Shown in pieces: positions 46,484 to 54,823 of a stretch of DNA of 64,000 bases (the first letter of the stretch is position 1; every line of letters starts with the position of its first letter). Source of the DNA: Botryobacter ruber (GTDB lineage Bacteria; Bacteroidota; Bacteroidia; Cytophagales; Hymenobacteraceae); the NCBI RefSeq assembly GCF_003347595.2, contig NZ_QCZK02000015.1, forward strand, positions 124,001 through 188,000, written 5' to 3'. The position numbers were made by a program, and so were the translations under genes. The notes under the pieces are model-generated. The model saw nothing but the letters and a program-made list of their open reading frames with translations, had not been told where the DNA came from and did not search any database.

Positions 46484-46557
46484 TCGGAGTGGCGGGATTC
46501 GAACCCACGACCTCCAGCACCCCATGCTGGCGCGATACCAGGCTACGCTACACCCCG
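46484..46557 (-). tRNA. tRNA-Pro (GGG)
   Basis: 74 nt cloverleaf: acceptor CGGGGTG/CACTCCG, anticodon stem CCAGC/GCTGG around ATGGGGT giving anticodon GGG, and T arm GGTTCGAATCC. CCA is not encoded. Confidence 0.95.
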
Positions 46558-46605
46558 AACAGAAAAGGAAAGCCCTGCATTGCTACAAGGCTTTTCAAGT
46601 TTCTG

Positions 46606-46679
46606 TGCACCCGAGAGGATTCGAACCCCTAACCCTCGGAGCCGAAATCCGATATTCTATCCAGTTGAACTACGGGTGC
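46606..46679 (-). tRNA. tRNA-Arg (TCG)
   Basis: 74 nt cloverleaf: acceptor GCACCCG/CGGGTGC, anticodon stem TCGGA/TCCGA around TTTCGGC giving anticodon TCG, T arm GGTTCGAATCC. It precedes tRNA-Pro by 48 bases, probably in one transcript. Confidence 0.95.
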
Positions 46680-46885
46680 CTGAACGTGCACAAAAATAGA
46701 AACTATGCTGATAAAAGTAAACATCTGGCAAAAAAAATATCAACTATTTCTACCAGCAGCAACACCCTTTCGCATCTGCCGCACCCTTACCGGCAAATTC
46801 GGTTTTACCAGCAAATGTTTGTTAAACAGAAACAAGACTGAGATACAGCAGCTTACCAGCTCAACTTATCTTAAAAACCAGGATC

Positions 46886-47338
46886 ATGAAAAAAGCAGAC
46901 ACCACCGTAAGCAGCAAAAAAATATTCCGGAAACAAAAACCGCAAGCCAGGTTACAACCAGAAATCTTCGGTAAAAGCACGCTGATACCAGTGGCGCTCT
47001 CCTGCCTGGTGCTCTTCCTGCAGGGCTGCTACTATAATGTAGAAGAAGAACTGTACCCCAGCAACGCCTGCACCACAGCTGCCGTTACGTTTTCGTCCAC
47101 CATCCGGCCCATCCTGGCACGAAACTGCACCAGCTGCCACAGCGGCCCCTCCCCTGAAGCCGGTCTTGACCTGTCTGCCTACGCAGGTGCTGCTGCTGTA
47201 GCCAACAACGGAAAACTGCTCGGGGTAATTACGCACGCGTCCGGTTTCCCGCCCATGCCACAAGATGCCTCCAAACTGCCCGAATGTCAGATCAGCCAGA
47301 TAAGAGCCTGGGTAGAAGCAGGAGCGCCCAATAATTAA
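46886..47338 (+). CDS. c-type cytochrome lipoprotein
   Basis: 150 aa. A positively charged N-terminus, then a hydrophobic signal ending at FLQGC (lipobox), and a single heme-binding CxxCH in NCTSCHSG. FPPMPQDASKL supplies a likely Met axial ligand. The pattern fits small cytochromes anchored in the membrane. It starts a tight group with the OB-fold, YceI and DUF5777 genes. Confidence 0.88.
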   Translation: MKKADTTVSSKKIFRKQKPQARLQPEIFGKSTLIPVALSCLVLFLQGCYYNVEEELYPSNACTTAAVTFSSTIRPILARNCTSCHSGPSPEAGLDLSAYAGAAAVANNGKLLGVITHASGFPPMPQDASKLPECQISQIRAWVEAGAPNN

Positions 47339-47343
47339 ATCTC

Positions 47344-47760
47344 ATGAAGAAAATACTACTCACTATCGCGCTCATAGGTATCCTGGTGGCAGGTGTTGTC
47401 GGTTACCTGCTTTATAACAAGCCGCACCGCGACATCGGGAAGGCCTCTTCTGACTTTGTGGTGGATGCCTCCACACTTTTCCGTGAGTTTGAAGAAGATG
47501 AAGCAGCAGCCAATACCAAATACCTCGACAAAGTAATTAAAGTGCGGGGCAATGTAAAATCTGCCCACACCGATGCAGAAGGCAATATGATGCTGACCCT
47601 TGAAGCCGGAGATGAAATGTTTGGCGTAACCTGCACCATACCCGAAAAAAATTTAGCCAATGCAGCAACCATCAGGGAAGGACAACACCTAACGGTGAAG
47701 GGGGTGTGCACCGGTAAGCTGATGGATGTCGTGCTCATCCGGTGTGTGCCGGAAGACTAA
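47344..47760 (+). CDS. Membrane-anchored OB-fold (tRNA_anti-like) protein
   Basis: 138 aa with an N-terminal membrane helix (~5-23) and a periplasmic OB-fold of the tRNA_anti-like type (~35-135; DKVIKVRGNVKSAH, EGQHLTVKGVCTGKLMDVVLIRC). It follows the cytochrome gene by 5 bases. The two Cys residues in the fold might bond. Role unknown, probably in the same envelope process as its neighbours. Confidence 0.8.
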   Translation: MKKILLTIALIGILVAGVVGYLLYNKPHRDIGKASSDFVVDASTLFREFEEDEAAANTKYLDKVIKVRGNVKSAHTDAEGNMMLTLEAGDEMFGVTCTIPEKNLANAATIREGQHLTVKGVCTGKLMDVVLIRCVPED

Positions 47761-47791
47761 ACAAGATGTACATCATTCTAATTCAGAAACA

Positions 47792-48346
47792 ATGAAAAAG
47801 ATAATTATAAGCGTGTTACTGCTGCTGGTAGTGGTGGTAGCCCATGGGCAGGGAAAGTTCTATACAAAATCAGGTAAAATTTCTTTTTACTCTTCGGCCC
47901 CGCTCGAAGATATTGAAGCGCATAATAAAACGGCCACCAGCGTCATCGACACCGAAACCGGCAGGATGGAATTTGCCGTTCTGATGAAAGCCTTCCAGTT
48001 CCGGAAAGCCTTAATGGAACAGCATTTCAACGAACGGTTTGTAGAATCGCACAAATACCCCAAAGCCACCTTCACCGGCAACATCACCAACACAAGTGAT
48101 GTCGATTTTACAAAAGACGGCACCTACCAGGTGAATGTGAAAGGCAACCTGACCATACACGGGGTAACGAAGGCCATCGAGGCGCCCGGCACCATTACGG
48201 TTAAAAACGGGGTGATCAGCGGCACCTCCAGCTTTATGGTAGCGCCCGAAGATTACGACATTGTCATTCCTGCCGTGGTGCGGAACAACATTGCAAAACA
48301 GGTGAAGGTAACAATTGATATGGTGTATGAGCCGCTGAGAAGCTGA
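47792..48346 (+). CDS. YceI family periplasmic protein
   Basis: 184 aa from MKKIIISVL; the longer frame starts inside the previous gene. Signal peptide cut near HGQ, then a YceI lipocalin-like barrel (FYTKSGKISFYSSAPLEDIE, FVESHKYPKATFTG, VKGNLTIHGVTKAIEAPG). YceI proteins bind isoprenoid or quinone-like molecules, consistent with the adjacent cytochrome. Confidence 0.9.
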   Translation: MKKIIISVLLLLVVVVAHGQGKFYTKSGKISFYSSAPLEDIEAHNKTATSVIDTETGRMEFAVLMKAFQFRKALMEQHFNERFVESHKYPKATFTGNITNTSDVDFTKDGTYQVNVKGNLTIHGVTKAIEAPGTITVKNGVISGTSSFMVAPEDYDIVIPAVVRNNIAKQVKVTIDMVYEPLRS

Positions 48347-48468
48347 GACCGGCACGATAGTTTAGCAGGCAGAGAAGCTACCACGAAAAGTATTCTATCA
48401 TTGATGTTACGCATAAAATACCATTGCAGAAAAAGTCCCCCTTGAAGCTAATTTTGTAGGGAAAAATC

Positions 48469-48602
48469 CTGCTTCAAGTTTCTAACTTGGAGCTTTTTAT
48501 CATGAAAGCTTTCAGCTTTCGTGGCTGAACCTACCTGATTTCATGCCCTCGCAGGTTGAAAACTTGCTGGAATGATAGCTCCAAGTTGGAAACCTGAAGC
48601 AG
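48469..48602. repeat. Palindromic element with AAGTTTCTAACTTGGAG arms
   Basis: Arms CTGCTTCAAGTTTCTAAC... (48469-48494) and the inverse (48577-48602) match at 24 of 26 positions. The element and the next 45 bases are homologous to the block at 55844-55920. Confidence 0.75.
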
Positions 48603-48617
48603 TTTTTTCTCTTTTTT

Positions 48618-48646
48618 AGGAGCAAAGGCAATGGTCGCAGCTGCAG
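48618..48646 (+). repeat. 30-bp dispersed repeat, copy 14 (variant)
   Basis: Contains AAAGGCAATGGTCGCAGCTG; attached to the preceding palindromic element. Confidence 0.6.
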
Positions 48647-48735
48647 ACAATTTTTCCTACAAGATTAGCTTTGAAGCCGCAGGTCCCGGACTTGTTCGGG
48701 AGTGGACAAAACACCACGCTTTCATTATTCCTATC

Positions 48736-49647
48736 ATGAAAATTCAAGCAAACATGAAAAACATCAGGCTGCACCTACTCCTCTTCTGCCTGCTTTGCTC
48801 CGCCCCCACCTGCTTTGCGCAGGATGAAGAGAGCCTGCTCTCGCTGGTGGAAGAGAAACCAGTTACCGACTATGCCAGCGGCAGCTTTTACACCACCCGT
48901 GTCATAAACGGGCACTCACTGGAAAATACGCCGGGCGGTGTACTCGACGTTAAAATTTCGCACCGGTTTGGTATGCTGAACAGCGGCGCCTACAACTTTT
49001 TCGGGTTGGACCAGGCCAGTGTGCGTATCGGGCTCGATTATGGCTTAACGGACCGGATCATGGTAGGTGTCGGGCGAAGCTCCCACAACAAAGTGTACGA
49101 CACGTTTGTAAAGGTGAAGCTGCTGCGCCAAAGTACAGGTGTGCGGGAAATGCCGGTGTCGGTTGCGTTTTTGTCTGGAGTTTACCTGAAAACGATCAAC
49201 TGGCAGCAACCTGAACGCGACAACCTTTTCAGTTCGAGGCTGGCGTACGTGCACCAGCTGCTCGTTGGCCGGAAGTTCAGCGAAAAAACAACCTTACAGC
49301 TCATGCCGACCCTGGTGCACCGCAACCTGATCCTGCTGAAAGAGGAAAACAACGATGTTTTTCTGCTGGGGGTGGCTGCACGCCAGAAACTCACCAGCAT
49401 GATCTCGCTCAATGCTGAATATTACCACGCCTTCCCGGGCCAGCTGCGCGACGAGTTTTACAATTCCCTCGCCCTGGGCTTCGACATTCAAACCGGCGGA
49501 CACGTTTTTCAGCTGCACTTCACCAACTCCACATCAATGAACGAACCCGGCTTTTTAACCGAAACCGTAGGCAGTTGGGGACGTGGCGACATCCACTTCG
49601 GCTTCAACATCTCGCGTGTCTTCACCCTCCGGGCGCCGAAGGAATAG
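48736..49647 (+). CDS. DUF5777 beta-barrel protein
   Basis: 303 aa from MKIQANMKN (second Met at 48754 also possible). Signal peptide ending at CFAQ, then an outer-membrane barrel typical of DUF5777 (ISHRFGMLNSGAYNFFGLD, ASVRIGLDYGLTDRIMVGVG, RLAYVHQLLVGRKFSEKT). It closes the cytochrome-OB-YceI group on the same strand and is the likely outer-membrane component. Confidence 0.85.
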   Translation: MKIQANMKNIRLHLLLFCLLCSAPTCFAQDEESLLSLVEEKPVTDYASGSFYTTRVINGHSLENTPGGVLDVKISHRFGMLNSGAYNFFGLDQASVRIGLDYGLTDRIMVGVGRSSHNKVYDTFVKVKLLRQSTGVREMPVSVAFLSGVYLKTINWQQPERDNLFSSRLAYVHQLLVGRKFSEKTTLQLMPTLVHRNLILLKEENNDVFLLGVAARQKLTSMISLNAEYYHAFPGQLRDEFYNSLALGFDIQTGGHVFQLHFTNSTSMNEPGFLTETVGSWGRGDIHFGFNISRVFTLRAPKE

Positions 49648-49680
49648 CAAAGATTGCTTGCTCCCACGTTCGGAAAAAGC

Positions 49681-49715
49681 AGAGCAGCAGAGGCTGTGGT
49701 GGCAGGTGCAGCAGA
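49681..49715 (+). repeat. 30-bp dispersed repeat, copy 15
   Basis: Contains the exact 20-bp core. It faces copy 16 in inverted orientation 42 bases away. Confidence 0.9.
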
Positions 49716-49756
49716 CTTTTCTCGTGTCAGAAATCACTTTTTAGCAGTAAATGTTC

Positions 49757-49787
49757 TGCTGCTCCCGCCACCATAGCCTCTGCTCTA
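49757..49787 (-). repeat. 30-bp dispersed repeat, copy 16
   Basis: Inverse of copy 15; together they could form a stem of about 30 bp with mismatches. Confidence 0.85.
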
Positions 49788-49811
49788 CGTGCGGTTAACA
49801 ATATGCTCTAT

Positions 49812-49842
49812 AAAAAAAGAGGCTGCCAAAACTGACAGCCTC
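49812..49842 (-). terminator. Terminator of sucC
   Basis: GAGGCTG (49819-49825) and CAGCCTC (49836-49842); T7 follows on the minus strand. Confidence 0.85.
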
Positions 49843-49867
49843 TTCTATTCTTATGGTTTAAAGTCGG

Positions 49868-51070
49868 TTACGCGCCAACTTCAGCTAATACTAGCTTTAC
49901 TTTCTCGGCAGCTTCTTTCAAAGCAACGGCAGAGTAAACTTTCAGGCCGGACTCATCAATAATGCGGGCACCTTCTTCTGCGTTAGTACCTTGCAGACGA
50001 ACGATGATCGGCACACGGATGTCGCCGATGTTTTTATAAGCTTCTACTACCCCGTTGGCAACACGGTCGCAACGAACGATACCACCGAAGATGTTGATCA
50101 GGATCGCTTTTACGTTCGGGTCTTTCAGGATAATACGGAAACCGGCTTCTACTGTCTGTGCATTGGCGCCACCACCTACGTCGAGGAAGTTGGCAGGCTC
50201 ACCGCCGGAAAGCTTTATGATGTCCATGGTAGCCATGGCCAGACCGGCACCGTTTACCATACAACCTACGTTGCCATCCAGCTTCACGTAGTTCAGGTTG
50301 TGCTCACCGGCTTCTACTTCCAACGGATCTTCTTCCGAAATATCGCGCAGGGCAGCCAGGTTTTTATGACGGTACAGCGCGTTGTCGTCCAGGTTTACTT
50401 TCGCGTCAACGGCCAGGATCTTGTTGTCGGAAGTTTTAAGAACCGGGTTGATTTCGAACATGGAAGAGTCGGTATCCAGGTAGGCTTTGTACAGGTTGGT
50501 TACGAATTTCACCATCTCCTTGAAAGCCTCGCCCTGCAAACCAAATGCAAACGCGATTTTACGCGCCTGGAATCCTTGCAGACCAACAGCAGGGTCAATC
50601 CACTCTTTAATGATTTTTTCCGGCGACTTTTCTGCAACTTCCTCTATATCCATACCACCCTCGGTAGAGGCCATGATCACGTTCTGGCCTTTGGCACGGT
50701 CCAGCAGTATACTCAGGTAATACTCTTTTGTTTCGGATTCGCCGGGATAGTACACATCCTGCGCTACCAGCACTTTCTGTACCAGCTTGCCTTCAGGACC
50801 GGTCTGGTGCGTTACCAGTGTCATGCCCAGGATCTGGTCAGCCAGCTCTTTTACCTGCTCCAGGTTTTTGGCCAGTTTCACACCGCCGCCTTTACCGCGA
50901 CCGCCCGCATGTATCTGTGCTTTGATTACGTGCCAGCCGGTGCCGGTTTCTTCGGTCAGTCTTTTGGCAGCTGCAACCGCTTCTTCTGGTGTTTCCGCCA
51001 CGATGCCTTCCTGTATGCGAACGCCGTAGCTCTTTAAAATGTCTTTAGCCTGATATTCGTGTATGTTCAT
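49868..51070 (-). CDS. sucC: Succinate-CoA ligase, beta subunit
   Basis: 400 aa from [10 protein letters not shown], the standard start of SucC; the longer frame is spurious. ATP-grasp domain in the N-terminal half ([19 protein letters not shown]) and CoA-ligase domain at the end ([34 protein letters not shown]). TCA-cycle enzyme converting succinyl-CoA to succinate with ATP or GTP. sucD is not adjacent, as is common in Bacteroidota. Confidence 0.96.
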   Translation of the reverse strand: MNIHEYQAKDILKSYGVRIQEGIVAETPEEAVAAAKRLTEETGTGWHVIKAQIHAGGRGKGGGVKLAKNLEQVKELADQILGMTLVTHQTGPEGKLVQKVLVAQDVYYPGESETKEYYLSILLDRAKGQNVIMASTEGGMDIEEVAEKSPEKIIKEWIDPAVGLQGFQARKIAFAFGLQGEAFKEMVKFVTNLYKAYLDTDSSMFEINPVLKTSDNKILAVDAKVNLDDNALYRHKNLAALRDISEEDPLEVEAGEHNLNYVKLDGNVGCMVNGAGLAMATMDIIKLSGGEPANFLDVGGGANAQTVEAGFRIILKDPNVKAILINIFGGIVRCDRVANGVVEAYKNIGDIRVPIIVRLQGTNAEEGARIIDESGLKVYSAVALKEAAEKVKLVLAEVGA

Positions 51071-51275
51071 GCTTGCAGTTTTTATGGATGCACGAAAGTA
51101 AGTTATAATCCCCTTAATTTCAAACAATCAGTTTTTAATAATTACCTGAATCTGCCGGTTACCCCCCAAAAAATCAGAGCCAACCACAGCAGAACGTAAC
51201 GGGAAGCCCGCATTTTGAGTACTTAGAAAAAAATCAAAAGTAGCATTACGTATAAACCGGTACTGCTCCGCAACC

Positions 51276-52376
51276 ATGACAGACAACTACGCCTTTGCCA
51301 AACGCACCGCTCTTGCAGCTCTCGTTTTACTTCTTGTTGGAACTGCCTTTTACCTGGTCGGAAAACACCTTTATTTTTTTCTGCTGGTATTTGCCGGTAT
51401 TTTGCTCGCCGTGCTCTTCTGCGGCATGACGGACCTGCTCACAGGGAAACTTCACATGAAACGGTGGCTTGCCCTGACGCTCTCCATTTTATTTTTCTTC
51501 GGGGTCTTAATCGGGTCGGTTTGGCTGGTGGCGCCAACCGTGGCAGACCAGGCTGACCAGATGAAAGAAGCCTTACCCCGGTCCTTAACCAAAGTGCAGG
51601 ACTGGCTGGCGCAGCAGAGCTGGGGGAAAAGACTGGCAGAGAAGCTCCCCCAGAATTTCAGCAGCTCTTTTTCCAAACGCGACGACATTGTTTCGCGCCT
51701 TACAGGCGCTTTTTCCACCACGCTCAGCTTTATAGCCGATTTGTTTGTGGTTATTATTACCGCCATCTTTTTTTCATCAAATCCCAAGCTCTACACGCAT
51801 GGCTTTGTGAAACTCTTTGGCGTACAACACCGGACGCGTATCCTGGAAGTGCTGCAAAAGTGCTACGAAACATTGCGGATGTGGCTGGTGGGTATGCTGG
51901 CTTCCATGGCCATTATTGGCGTAAGCACAGCCATTGCCTATAACCTGATTGGTTTGCCTATGGCATTTGCACTTGCCCTCATTGCGTTCCTGTTTTCCTT
52001 TATCCCGAACATAGGGCCTTATATTGCGGCGGTGCCTGCCGTGCTGGTGGGGTTGCTGGAGGGGCCGCAGATGGCCCTTACGGTCATACTGGTGTATGGC
52101 GGTATTCAGATGGTGGAAAGTTGGGTTATCACGCCTATCATTTTCCAGAAAACCGTTGACCTGCCCCCTGCCCTGCTTTTGTTCTTCCAGGTGCTCTTAG
52201 GTATTTTGCAGGGCGCCCTGGGTTTGCTGCTGGCGGCCCCCATCCTGGCAGTGCTGATGGTGGTGATAAACGAGCTTTATGTAAAAGACACACTGGAAAA
52301 GAGAGGCCAAAACCCTACTGCACCTGCCACCACAGCCACTGCACCTGATCCGGATACCTCTGCGCCCAAGGCTTAA
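51276..52376 (+). CDS. AI-2E family transporter
   Basis: 366 aa with about eight membrane helices; family segments include FIPNIGPYIAAVPAVLVGLLEG and VESWVITPIIFQKTVDLPP. The AI-2E family includes Na+/H+ antiporters and putative autoinducer exporters; the substrate here is unknown. The last ~22 residues (NPTAPATTATAPDPDTSAPKA) are low-complexity and are encoded by a dispersed repeat copy that has become part of the CDS. Confidence 0.9.
   Translation: MTDNYAFAKRTALAALVLLLVGTAFYLVGKHLYFFLLVFAGILLAVLFCGMTDLLTGKLHMKRWLALTLSILFFFGVLIGSVWLVAPTVADQADQMKEALPRSLTKVQDWLAQQSWGKRLAEKLPQNFSSSFSKRDDIVSRLTGAFSTTLSFIADLFVVIITAIFFSSNPKLYTHGFVKLFGVQHRTRILEVLQKCYETLRMWLVGMLASMAIIGVSTAIAYNLIGLPMAFALALIAFLFSFIPNIGPYIAAVPAVLVGLLEGPQMALTVILVYGGIQMVESWVITPIIFQKTVDLPPALLLFFQVLLGILQGALGLLLAAPILAVLMVVINELYVKDTLEKRGQNPTAPATTATAPDPDTSAPKA
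52318..52346 (-). repeat. 30-bp dispersed repeat, copy 17, inside a CDS
   Basis: Translated in frame as TAPATTATAP at the C-terminus of the AI-2E transporter. Confidence 0.85.
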
Positions 52377-52423
52377 GGCGCTGAAAATTGTCAGCCCTTT
52401 ACGAATATCTGCCGTATGTTTTG

Positions 52424-52431
52424 TAGCTTTG
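52424..52431 (+). promoter_or_regulatory. Candidate -7 box of the LolD-like gene
   Basis: TAGCTTTG fits TAnnTTTG, 48 bases before the GTG start. Confidence 0.5.
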
Positions 52432-52478
52432 GCAACGTTATATTTTTTGAATTTAAACTGTAAAACCACTGTCAGATT

Positions 52479-53144
52479 GTGCTGCAGGTAACTAACATCT
52501 ATAAAAAATACGGCGCGCTGGAAGTGCTGAAGGGAATCGACCTGACCATTGGTACAGGCGAGGTGGTGTCTATTGTGGGGGCATCCGGAGCCGGGAAAAG
52601 CACGCTCCTGCACATTCTGGGTACGTTGGATACAGCAGACTCCGGGCAGGTGCTATTTGACGATAAAAATATAGCGAAGATGAATGCCACCGACCTGGCC
52701 CGCTTCCGGAACAGGCACATCGGTTTTATCTTCCAGTTCCACAACCTGCTACCGGAATTTTCTGCCCTGGAGAACGCCTGTCTGCCGGGCTTCCTGGCTG
52801 GTCGTCCGGAGAAAGAGGTTATCAAACGGGCCGAAGAACTGCTGGGAATGCTGAACCTGTCGCACCGCCTGCACCACAAGCCTTCCGAAATGTCGGGTGG
52901 CGAACAACAGCGGACTGCGGTGGCACGTGCGCTCATCAATTCGCCCCAGGTTATTTTCGCCGACGAACCAAGCGGCAACCTCGACTCGCAGAACGCACAG
53001 GAACTGCACGATATTTTCTTCAAGCTGAGGGCCGAGTTTAACCAAACCTTCGTGATTGTTACCCACAACCAGGACCTGGCCGAAATGGCCGACCGTACGC
53101 TTGTGATGAAAGATGGGGTTATTGTGCAGGAGCTGTCGGCTTGA
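52479..53144 (+). CDS. ABC transporter ATP-binding protein (LolD-like)
   Basis: 221 aa ATPase of the MacB/LolD family: Walker A GASGAGKST, Q-loop FQFHNLLPEFSALEN, signature MSGGEQQRTAVARAL, Walker B VIFADEPSGNLD. It probably powers lipoprotein release or extraction with FtsX-type membrane subunits encoded elsewhere. The start is GTG. Confidence 0.9.
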   Translation: MLQVTNIYKKYGALEVLKGIDLTIGTGEVVSIVGASGAGKSTLLHILGTLDTADSGQVLFDDKNIAKMNATDLARFRNRHIGFIFQFHNLLPEFSALENACLPGFLAGRPEKEVIKRAEELLGMLNLSHRLHHKPSEMSGGEQQRTAVARALINSPQVIFADEPSGNLDSQNAQELHDIFFKLRAEFNQTFVIVTHNQDLAEMADRTLVMKDGVIVQELSA

Positions 53145-53258
53145 GGAGATAAAACAGGTCTTTACTTCAGGGTAAATGTTTGTTCTGGTTGTTTCTGGCT
53201 CTGCCAATCTGATAAACGATGAGCGAAGCCATTGGCTAAAGCAGGCGTATAGATTTTG

Positions 53259-53918
53259 TTAGTGGTTAGTTATCCTTTCTTTTTCAATACCTTTGAGATG
53301 CCCGATAAACTTTTCGATTATAGTAGAGTATTCCTTTCGTCCTGTTCTGATATTTGCTCTTAGTAGACTTAAAAGTTCATTAATTGCCTGTGCTTCTTCA
53401 CCTTCTCGCTCTATCTGGATTTCTCCCACTATTGATCTGGCCCAGTTTCGCATATCATTGTCAGTCAACGTTGGCCCTATGTTGAAATAATCAGCGAACC
53501 TTTCTGTCTTCTGTAATACAAATTCCGTTGCTTTTTCACCTGCCGCCTCAGAGTAATATCCGTCAGCACCGTCCATTGATTTCGAGAATACAACGAAGTA
53601 GAAAAAATCTTTGTTTTGGTCTTTAGAAAACAAGCTATCCGTGATAGAAAGCATTTTATTGTCATCAGGGTGTGACACAGCTTTCCCTTTGTTGAATATC
53701 TCGATAAAGTATTTATCAGTAGCCGGGTCACTTATAGCTTTTTTCAGTTCCATTCCCAAAGGTGAAAGGCTGTTGAAGTTTAGTGTATCCTTTTCTTGTG
53801 TTTTAGTAGCAACTACTTCAGTTGGTACGGGCTCCTCTATCTGATGCGTTTCCTGATTCGTTCGATTTTGACAAGCAATCACGGCAATGGCTGTAACAGT
53901 CAGAAATATTCTATTCAT
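53259..53918 (-). CDS. Hypothetical lipoprotein
   Basis: 219 aa with a short signal ending at AVIAC (lipobox). The mature part is helical and charged with no recognised domain. AT-rich compared with the neighbourhood, as are the next two genes, suggesting recent acquisition. Function unknown. Confidence 0.72.
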   Translation of the reverse strand: MNRIFLTVTAIAVIACQNRTNQETHQIEEPVPTEVVATKTQEKDTLNFNSLSPLGMELKKAISDPATDKYFIEIFNKGKAVSHPDDNKMLSITDSLFSKDQNKDFFYFVVFSKSMDGADGYYSEAAGEKATEFVLQKTERFADYFNIGPTLTDNDMRNWARSIVGEIQIEREGEEAQAINELLSLLRANIRTGRKEYSTIIEKFIGHLKGIEKERITNH

Positions 53919-54003
53919 TAATTTTTATGTCTAAAATTCTACTGTTATGCTCATACAGTTTAAGCCTTATGTCTAGCAAAAAAATCAAGCTGACTGGATT
54001 GGT

Positions 54004-54252
54004 TTATGCCACGTGCTTCTTCTCTTCCGGCATTTCTCTCAGGAAGTTTGGACATATGTCATACCCATTATACCATCCAAGCCCACCACCTGGTTCAATT
54101 ATCACTTTGTTAAAATTATTAGCTTCAAGTAATTCTTTGGTAAAGCCTTTACCTATCAATGGCTTAATATTTACTATCTTTTCATATCCATCCTGAAACT
54201 TTAACCAGATATGATAATTACTTAGCACTTCAAATTCAATTATTTCATTCAT
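54004..54252 (-). CDS. DUF2442 protein
   Basis: 82 aa small protein of the DUF2442 type (YHIWLKFQDGYEKIVNIKPL). It lies 9 bases after the DUF4160 gene. The two domains often occur as a pair, and a toxin-antitoxin-like or regulatory role has been suspected, but nothing is proven here. Confidence 0.83.
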   Translation of the reverse strand: MNEIIEFEVLSNYHIWLKFQDGYEKIVNIKPLIGKGFTKELLEANNFNKVIIEPGGGLGWYNGYDICPNFLREMPEEKKHVA

Positions 54253-54261
54253 GGTTATTTT

Positions 54262-54522
54262 CTATCTTAAAGGCTCAATTTTATCTAAACTTGCAGGTAC
54301 TTGAGTTTTCTCCCAGTTTTTCATTAATTCATCCTTATGTAAAGATGCCCACTCCAGCACCAAAGCATGTGCTCTGTTCGGTAATGTTCCTGCAATTCTA
54401 TCTAATGTTCTAATGTCATATTCCGCCTTATACTCTTCGTAATCTGCATGAAAGTGAGGCGGATTATGGTCACTAAAATACATCCTGATAATTATCCCGT
54501 AAAATCTGCTTATCTCCGGCAT
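54262..54522 (-). CDS. DUF4160 protein
   Basis: 86 aa from MPEISRFYG, the usual DUF4160 start; a longer frame extends 23 residues but lacks similarity. Motifs IIIRMYFSDHNPPHFHADY and LVLEWASLHKDEL. The HNPPHFH segment is the conserved centre. Partner of the DUF2442 gene just downstream. Confidence 0.86.
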   Translation of the reverse strand: MPEISRFYGIIIRMYFSDHNPPHFHADYEEYKAEYDIRTLDRIAGTLPNRAHALVLEWASLHKDELMKNWEKTQVPASLDKIEPLR

Positions 54523-54823
54523 TTTCTCTTCGCAAACATATTGTAGTTCTTCCACCCAAGATAAAAAGGAATCTGCAAGCCTCCTAATCAAACAGCCAGC
54601 AGCATTTCAACATCCTAAATCTCAAAACTTTACCCGCACCTCTTCGCAGCTTTTTCCCGTATATATAGTCCCCCTTTACACATTCCTGCATGTCCGGCAG
54701 CGATAAGTGCGACTGCTGAAAAAATAATTTAAAATTATCTTATAACTCATTGATATTCAGTTAGATTAATTTATATATTTTTTCAGTTTTTTGCACTATT
54801 TAGCGGCTGGTGATGTTTGATAT

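Larger units (their letters stand above)
48347..48735. other. Intergenic region with palindromic element
   Basis: It contains the inverted element at 48469-48602 followed by a variant dispersed repeat. The frame upstream of the DUF5777 start runs through the repeat and is not coding. Confidence 0.5.

Noticed and set aside
49991-51037. A 348-aa plus-strand reading frame
   Set aside because: Antisense shadow of sucC; the minus strand encodes an unambiguous enzyme.
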